Notes under the pieces: model-generated
The model's database searches: none
The model's input: only the letters and a program-made list of their open reading frames with translations
What the model was told of the DNA's origin: nothing
Program-made: the position numbers and the translations under genes
Source: Deltaproteobacteria bacterium
GTDB taxonomy: Bacteria; Desulfobacterota; Desulfobulbia; Desulfobulbales; SURF-16
DNA: 64,000 nt
Assembly: GCA_016219175.1 (NCBI GenBank)
Contig: JACRCD010000077.1
Span: 62,001 to 126,000 of the forward strand
Direction: 5' to 3'
Part shown: positions 58,884 to 64,000 of the stretch, piece after piece
Layout: every line of letters begins with the position of its first letter
How positions within the stretch are numbered: position 1 is the stretch's first letter

Positions 58884-61373
58884 CTATTTTGCGTTTCGGA
58901 TTGTTGTTGCTAAACTCAAATCATTTCTGAACTGTGTGAGAGAATTGCCGATTTCGTTAAACACAGCTGCCCAGTCCCCCGGTTTTGGTTGGCGGAATAT
59001 GGTCATTGACGGGTACCAGGGATTCGCGTGTCCATCGAGCAGCCATCTCCAGTCCGGCACATAGGGCAAAAACAGCCAGACCGGCTTGTTCATTGCCCCG
59101 GCGAGATGGGCAACGGAGGTGTCCACCGTGATGATGAGATCCAGGTGGTGCATTAGGGCTGCGGTATCGGAGAAAGAGGAAAGATGCTCCTTCAGGTCCT
59201 TGATCTCTGGCCGTCCGGCAAGCTCGGACGCCTCTTTTTGCAGGCTGAAAAGCTGCACATCGTCCATGCGGGCCAGGGGTTCGAAGTGCGCGAGTTCGCA
59301 CGACCGGTTATGGTCATTCTTGTGCTTTGGGTTGCCGCGCCAGACAATGCCGATTTTTGTTTTCCCGGCAGAGGAGGCAAACGCTTTGTGGTACTGCTGC
59401 ACCAACTTGCCGTCCGCGAAAATATAGGGGACTTTTGCGGGAATGGTATCGCGGGTTGTCTGGAATATGGTCGGCAGATCAAGCAGGGGAACATGACAAT
59501 CGACCTCGGCCATCATCGCGGCCGGCAGGTCCTTGCCGATGACGGCATCTATGCCGGCAATCGGCCTGAAGAGGTCAAGCAGGGCTCTTTCACAGCAAAC
59601 AAAAATTCTGCCGACCCGTTCTTTGAGAAGAGAGACATACCGGATAAATTGAATCGAATCGCCATAGCCCTGCTCGGTGTGAACCAGTATTGTTTTATCA
59701 GGACAGGAATCTCCTTGCCATTGCGGCTTGTTGATCGGCAGAATAACGACGCTTTTTCTCTTCCAGCGCCAGAGGTAGAGCGCAAAACCTTCCAGGTAGT
59801 CGCCTGTTAGCAGCAGTTGATGGCTGAGGTTCCAGTTGGCCTCCACATGATCAGGTTGTAAGGCAATGGCATGGCGCAGATGCTCTATGGCTTTGCCGCT
59901 TTCTTTCAGTCCGGCATAACAGGTGCCGAGATTGTACCAGGCATCGGCAAAGTCCGGATCATGGTTTGTGGCCAGTTCATAGGCGGCGATTGCCTCATTG
60001 AAGAATTCTTTGTTCAGATAAATATTGCCCAGATTGCAATAGGCCTTGCTGAAAGTCGGCTGCAGGGTGAGTATCCGCTCGAAGGCGTCAACCGCTGCGT
60101 CAATGTCTCCATTTGCTTCCAGGCTGAGTCCGAGGTTGTTCAGTGTATCCGCATTGTTTTGGGAGAGATCCAGTGACTGGTGGAATGCTTCTATCGCCTT
60201 GAGGTAATTTTTCACCTTATGATAGGAAATACCCAGATTGTAATAGGTTTGCGCCGAGCCGGGCTGTAAGGCGAGAGCTTGTTCGTAGGCCTGTATGGAT
60301 TCTGCAAAGCGGTTTTGGAGCTGGAGAGTCAGGGCCAGGTTTTCCAGGGCATTGCTGTCTTCGGGGTGCAACTGTAAGGCCTGTCTGAAAATTGTTTCCG
60401 CCTCGGCAAAACGCTGCAGCGATTTATAGGTGGCCCCCAGGTTGTTCAGGGCCTCGGGATAGTTTGGTTTCAGCGTGAGAGCCGCTTTGAATTCTTCGGC
60501 CGCGTGCTCAAGTTGTCCCAGACTGTAGAGCGCGTTGCCGAGATTATACCTGGCTTCGGGAAGATTGGGGGCTATCTCTATGGCCTTTCTGAAATAAGAA
60601 ATGGCTTCATTTTTCCGGTTATCTTCCGATAATAATAATCCAAGGTTGTTAAGAGCGCAGACGTTATCGGGCTGCAGGGTGAGCGCCGTCTGAAAGCAGC
60701 TTGCCGCATGAGTAGAGTTGCCTTCTCCCTGAAGCAGAAGACCTGCCTTAACGATGGGAATCAGTGCCAAGGGGTCTGCTGTATTGGCTTTGAGGAAAAT
60801 ATCCAAGGCTTCTTGAAGTCTGCCTTGGGACTGGAGAATTGTGCCAAGCTGGTCCAATACATATGAATCTTCAGGAAGAAGGGCGAGGGCTTTCCTGAAC
60901 ATTTCTTCCGCTTCGGCAGGCATGTTGCGCGATACATAGAGCCGTCCCAGATTGCGGAAGGCTTCCTGGTAATCGGGGCGCAGAGCGATCGCCTTGCGGA
61001 AGTATTCCAGACCCTCCGTTACCCGACCTTGCAGGACCGCGATATTGCCGAGGTTGAAATAGGGTTCCGCCGAATCAGGAGAGAGTTGCAGGGCAGAAAG
61101 GAACGTTGCCGCTGCTTCATCGAGCCGTTTGAGTTGCAGGAGTATAAAGCCCAGATTGTGACGGGCCTTGAAACTGTCAGGATGCAGGGCGGCGACTCTT
61201 TCGAAAAAAGGGTACGCTTCGCTGTTTCTTCCCTGATGATGCAGGGCCAGGCCGAGAATTCCCAGGATATCTTGGTCTTCGGGATTCTGTGCCAGGATCT
61301 GGCGGCAGATCTGTTCTGCTTCCTGCAGTTTTCCCTGGCGGAGGAGATCAATGGCTGTCTGAGTATGCGGCAT
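58884..61373 (-). CDS. Long TPR protein with C-terminal GT9-like domain
   Basis: An 829-residue protein. Roughly residues 1-545 are about fifteen consecutive TPR units (for example PENLGNIAVLQGRVTEGLEYF-like and NNLGATYKSLQRFAEAETIF). The last 270 residues resemble GT9/heptosyltransferase folds: QGYGDSIQFIRYVSLL, IGIVWRGNPKHKNDH and DLIITVDTSVAHLAGAMNKPVWLFLP. TPR-GT9 proteins, like OGT in design, probably glycosylate protein acceptors held by the TPR array. With a Maf gene divergently placed, flagellin is a plausible acceptor. The ATG at 61373 lacks a strong ribosome site. Confidence 0.82.
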   Translation of the reverse strand: MPHTQTAIDLLRQGKLQEAEQICRQILAQNPEDQDILGILGLALHHQGRNSEAYPFFERVAALHPDSFKARHNLGFILLQLKRLDEAAATFLSALQLSPDSAEPYFNLGNIAVLQGRVTEGLEYFRKAIALRPDYQEAFRNLGRLYVSRNMPAEAEEMFRKALALLPEDSYVLDQLGTILQSQGRLQEALDIFLKANTADPLALIPIVKAGLLLQGEGNSTHAASCFQTALTLQPDNVCALNNLGLLLSEDNRKNEAISYFRKAIEIAPNLPEARYNLGNALYSLGQLEHAAEEFKAALTLKPNYPEALNNLGATYKSLQRFAEAETIFRQALQLHPEDSNALENLALTLQLQNRFAESIQAYEQALALQPGSAQTYYNLGISYHKVKNYLKAIEAFHQSLDLSQNNADTLNNLGLSLEANGDIDAAVDAFERILTLQPTFSKAYCNLGNIYLNKEFFNEAIAAYELATNHDPDFADAWYNLGTCYAGLKESGKAIEHLRHAIALQPDHVEANWNLSHQLLLTGDYLEGFALYLWRWKRKSVVILPINKPQWQGDSCPDKTILVHTEQGYGDSIQFIRYVSLLKERVGRIFVCCERALLDLFRPIAGIDAVIGKDLPAAMMAEVDCHVPLLDLPTIFQTTRDTIPAKVPYIFADGKLVQQYHKAFASSAGKTKIGIVWRGNPKHKNDHNRSCELAHFEPLARMDDVQLFSLQKEASELAGRPEIKDLKEHLSSFSDTAALMHHLDLIITVDTSVAHLAGAMNKPVWLFLPYVPDWRWLLDGHANPWYPSMTIFRQPKPGDWAAVFNEIGNSLTQFRNDLSLATTIRNAK

Positions 61374-61449
61374 TTTTTATGATGTGCGGTTGTTAAAGGA
61401 TGATATTGCGGTAAAATGCAGGAAAAGTATGTCATTTCCATCAGTAATG

Positions 61450-61478
61450 ATAAGATCAGAAAAAAACATGGTTTGCAA
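61450..61478 (-). promoter_or_regulatory. Candidate sigma-70-like promoter for the TPR-GT9 gene
   Basis: Read on the minus strand, TTGCAA (61478-61473) and TCTTAT (61455-61450) are separated by 17 bases, each matching four of six consensus bases. It lies in the 135-nt divergent gap shared with the Maf-like gene. Confidence 0.3.
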
Positions 61479-61508
61479 GAAACTTTGAAGATTTTCATGG
61501 GTGATTGA

Positions 61509-64000
61509 ATGAAAAACTATTGGCAGGCAAATATGGATTTGCTCAAGCAATATGAACCGGAACTCCATGAGCAGTTACGGGATGTCCACGTTGAATCTGT
61601 TGGGGATTTTTATCAGACAGCGAGCGGAGACGTCTCTCTCCGCTATCACGGGGCCAATAACCGTCTTTTCGCCTATGGTAACGATCCCCGGCAGGATTGT
61701 GCCTGTCATCTCCAGACAGTGGAGATTGGCGCTACCGGGCTGGTTGTCTTTGTGGGCATGGGGTTAGGGTATGGGCCCTTATGTCTGCTCGGTGAACGTC
61801 CGGAACTGGGGCGGATCATCATTCTTGAACCGTCAACGGACCTTTTTTGTGCCGCCATGTCCGCCCTTGATCTGAGGCCGCTCATTTCTTCAAGCCGAGT
61901 CTTGTTTCAGGTGGGTGCTGTTGATTTTGAGAAGTTTGAACTGGATGCCTATCGTCTGGCCTCCATTGACGATTCCCATGTTCTCCGTCATGCCCCCTCT
62001 TTTCTATGGCGGCCGGACCTGTATGTGTCATTAAATGAGCAGGCCTATATGATTTTGAACAAGATCAACGCCAGCGGCGGCACCAGCCGGCGCTGGGGGC
62101 CGACTTTCTTCAGAAATCGTCTGAGTTATCTGAAGCGCCTTCGTTATCTCAATGAAATCGATCTGCTGCACGGTGCATTCAAGGGGATACCGGCCATGCT
62201 GGTCGCCGCAGGCCCATCCCTGACCCACAGCCTGGCGGAATTGAAGAAAATTAAGAATCATTGCGTCATCATTGCCGCGGATTCCGCCCTGGCCCCACTT
62301 CTTGAGGCGGGAATTGTTCCTGATTTTGTCACCTCCATTGATTTTCTCGATTTGAATGTGGAGAAACTGGCGCCCTATCTTTCCGGGGAGTGGGAATTTT
62401 CAGTGGTGTCCATGGTGAAACAGGCACCCATCGTCAATCAGAGGTGTCCGGGGCGGCATATTTTTGCCGCCTTTCCCGAAGATCGTTCCCATGATTGGGT
62501 CATACAGGGGCTGGGCGTGAAAAGATATGTGGCCACGGCATCATCGGTTGCCCATCTTTCCCTTGGTCTTGCCCTTATTCTGGAGGCGGAACCCGTCTTT
62601 CTGGTCGGCCAGGATTTAAGTTTTACCTCGGAAGAAGAGGACCATGCCAAGGGAACCATCATCATGAAGACGGGGACCGAGCCGGAGCATGAGGTTTTTT
62701 ACGTCAAAAGCATCAGTGGAGGTAAGGTGAAAACTGACCGCCAACTCATGTCTATTCAGGCTATTTTTGAGGAGATTTTTGCCAAAGCGCCTGGTCAATT
62801 TATCAACGTCTCCGCTGCCGGAGCCCATATTCAGGGAACCAGGGTCATGGAACTGGCAGCCGCCTGCCAGGAGTTCATGCAGGACGAATTGCCAGTTGCC
62901 GTTTCGAAGGTTGTTGATCACTGTATCGCCAAAAGTGTTCCTTTCCCGGTTGAAAATTTTTGCCGCATCTGTGTAAAGAATACCGCGCTTGCCAGGAAGT
63001 TGACCGCGAAACTGGACTTTTCCCTGGCCATGACGCTTAACATTAGGGCAGGCTTGAAAGTTATCCGGCAAGAAGGCCGTACTGTTATGGCAATGGGCGA
63101 CTTGCCTGCTGCGCTGGTAAAAAAATTGCTGAAGGTTGATGCCGTCAATTGCGAAGTTGACAATGAGGCTGAGTTCTGGCAGCAGCTATTGGAGCTGACT
63201 TTCAATTCCCTAAGTGAAAATGACGTGAGGACGGCCCGCAATAAGAAAATACGGGAACAGGAACCATACGTGAACTGGCTTCTTGCGGAGCTTGAACGTA
63301 TTGATCTTGTAAACCGGGAGAGGCGGCAGGCTTTGATGACTTATCAGGATGAGGTGGAGGGGCTGGTCGGGTTTCTGAAGCAGGAGAAAATTCTGCTGGG
63401 TCGCTATGGAAAAAAGAAATCCCTGCAGGCGGCGCTCGATCTGGCGGGATTCTATGTGGATAACCATCTTTTTCAGCAGGCCAAGAAAATTGTTGGGTCC
63501 TGGCTCGCGGGAACGCAGGAAAAAAGTGCCGCGCTTTTTGTGCTGGCGGGAAACATCTGGGCGGCGTTGCTGGATTTTGAAGGGGCGGCCAAGTTCTGGC
63601 AGCATGCGGTTGCCCTTGTGCCGGAAAGCCAGAGTGCCATATCTCTCTTCTGCCGTGAGCAGATCGGGCTCTGGCTCGGTTTTGTCGAGAGATACGGCAA
63701 TGCCGGCGAAAAGGGGGACAATTTCCCTCATCTGCTGCCGATCTGGCTGGAAAGAATTTCTCAACTTATTGCTCAGAACGGCAATCTTCCCGCCGAGGTC
63801 AGGGCTATGTGGGAAAATCATTTTGGCCGTATCCGGACATGGCTTGCGGAAGGAGATCTCAGCGCGGCCAGGATTACCTTTGCCGGTTGGGAGATATTTG
63901 CGGGCAGGATGAGTGAAATTGAGTTCTGCCGGGCGTTGCTGCTCTCCGCGGAAGGAGAACGGGATGCGGCATTGCAATGCATGGCGGAACTCAATGCCGG
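61509..64000 (+). CDS. Maf/DUF115-family (MptE-like) protein, truncated by right edge
   Basis: The frame from ATG 61509 is open to the window end (830 full codons) with no stop. Residues 70-110 hold VVFVGMGLGYGPL (GMGLGYG 83-89). The DUF115/MptE-like core is around 220-400, with the AAGPSL block (G235) and then IIAADSALAPLLEAGI, SIDFLD and VGQDLSFT. The region after about 560 is helical and TPR-like. Maf proteins transfer pseudaminic/legionaminic-type nonulosonates to flagellin in Campylobacter and others, or are needed for it. Divergent from the TPR-GT9 gene. It links this island to flagellin glycosylation. Confidence 0.85.
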   Translation, partial: MKNYWQANMDLLKQYEPELHEQLRDVHVESVGDFYQTASGDVSLRYHGANNRLFAYGNDPRQDCACHLQTVEIGATGLVVFVGMGLGYGPLCLLGERPELGRIIILEPSTDLFCAAMSALDLRPLISSSRVLFQVGAVDFEKFELDAYRLASIDDSHVLRHAPSFLWRPDLYVSLNEQAYMILNKINASGGTSRRWGPTFFRNRLSYLKRLRYLNEIDLLHGAFKGIPAMLVAAGPSLTHSLAELKKIKNHCVIIAADSALAPLLEAGIVPDFVTSIDFLDLNVEKLAPYLSGEWEFSVVSMVKQAPIVNQRCPGRHIFAAFPEDRSHDWVIQGLGVKRYVATASSVAHLSLGLALILEAEPVFLVGQDLSFTSEEEDHAKGTIIMKTGTEPEHEVFYVKSISGGKVKTDRQLMSIQAIFEEIFAKAPGQFINVSAAGAHIQGTRVMELAAACQEFMQDELPVAVSKVVDHCIAKSVPFPVENFCRICVKNTALARKLTAKLDFSLAMTLNIRAGLKVIRQEGRTVMAMGDLPAALVKKLLKVDAVNCEVDNEAEFWQQLLELTFNSLSENDVRTARNKKIREQEPYVNWLLAELERIDLVNRERRQALMTYQDEVEGLVGFLKQEKILLGRYGKKKSLQAALDLAGFYVDNHLFQQAKKIVGSWLAGTQEKSAALFVLAGNIWAALLDFEGAAKFWQHAVALVPESQSAISLFCREQIGLWLGFVERYGNAGEKGDNFPHLLPIWLERISQLIAQNGNLPAEVRAMWENHFGRIRTWLAEGDLSAARITFAGWEIFAGRMSEIEFCRALLLSAEGERDAALQCMAELNA

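Noticed and set aside
58067-58930. A 287-codon open frame on the plus strand
   Set aside because: It is antisense to the WbpG-type amidotransferase, which has a zinc site and PP-loop, and lacks any motif itself.
1-64000. Mobile elements, CRISPR arrays, tRNA or rRNA genes
   Set aside because: No transposase or integrase motifs, regularly spaced repeats or RNA-gene signatures were seen. Whether the island was transferred cannot be judged from this window.

Overview
The window is a dense, almost gap-free surface-glycan or flagellin-glycan biosynthesis island from a Gram-negative bacterium of roughly even base composition. The gene content suggests a Desulfobacterota (deltaproteobacterial, possibly Desulfobulbales-like) genome: many cobalamin-binding radical SAM proteins, a SxtJ/DUF5989/carbamoyltransferase cassette, TPR-fused glycosyltransferases, DUF2304, and a Maf/DUF115 protein. 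That placement is inferred from gene content only, because there is no rRNA or housekeeping marker. I see no transposase, integrase, tRNA, rRNA or CRISPR array.

Layout. Positions 1-51970 are read rightwards as near-continuous co-directional blocks, with many 4-nt (ATGA) overlaps. From left to right: a heptose-7-phosphate kinase, glycosyltransferase, DUF2304 and methyltransferase group (1-2924); a large GT-B protein, a polytopic membrane protein and a DUF218 protein (2966-7611); two near-equivalent cobalamin radical SAM paralogues flanking two membrane acyltransferases (7673-13733); a long run of radical SAM enzymes mixed with methyltransferases, an SGNH hydrolase, a flippase-like protein, a DegT aminotransferase, a second DUF218 protein and a reductase-like protein (13735-33914); and a glycosyltransferase, methyltransferase, SxtJ, DUF5989, carbamoyltransferase and radical SAM group (33915-39118). 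A 357-nt gap holding two hairpins follows. The next block (39476-46746) has a three-domain GT9-like fusion, a methyltransferase, an Ldh2-type dehydrogenase, a CMP-sugar synthetase, a Gfo/Idh/MocA oxidoreductase, and a glycosyltransferase fused to a second, degenerate cytidylyltransferase domain. The plus-strand run ends with a ninth cobalamin radical SAM protein, a CmcI-type methyltransferase, a GT-TPR protein and an LhgO-like oxidase.

Positions 52022-61373 are read leftwards and converge on the first block. They carry a TPR-GT9 protein, an N-acetyl-sugar amidotransferase with its HisH/HisF ammonia-supplying pair (a WbpG/PseA-type acetamidino module), an unrecognised protein made of two similar beta-rich halves, two methyltransferases (one a degenerate FkbM type) and a TPR-GT-A protein. 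At 61509 a divergent Maf/DUF115 gene runs off the right edge. Maf proteins are classically tied to nonulosonate glycosylation of flagellin.

How the genes may work together (inference). Nucleotide-activated unusual sugars (heptose, CMP-activated acids, acetamidino sugars) are made and then heavily tailored by radical SAM enzymes, class I methyltransferases, acyltransferases and a carbamoyltransferase. They are assembled by GT2/GT-B/GT9 enzymes and possibly placed on flagellin. The most striking property is the count: fourteen radical SAM proteins (nine with an N-terminal B12-binding-like region, five SPASM-like) in about 41 kb, plus eight class I methyltransferase-type genes. No pathway I know of explains that combination.
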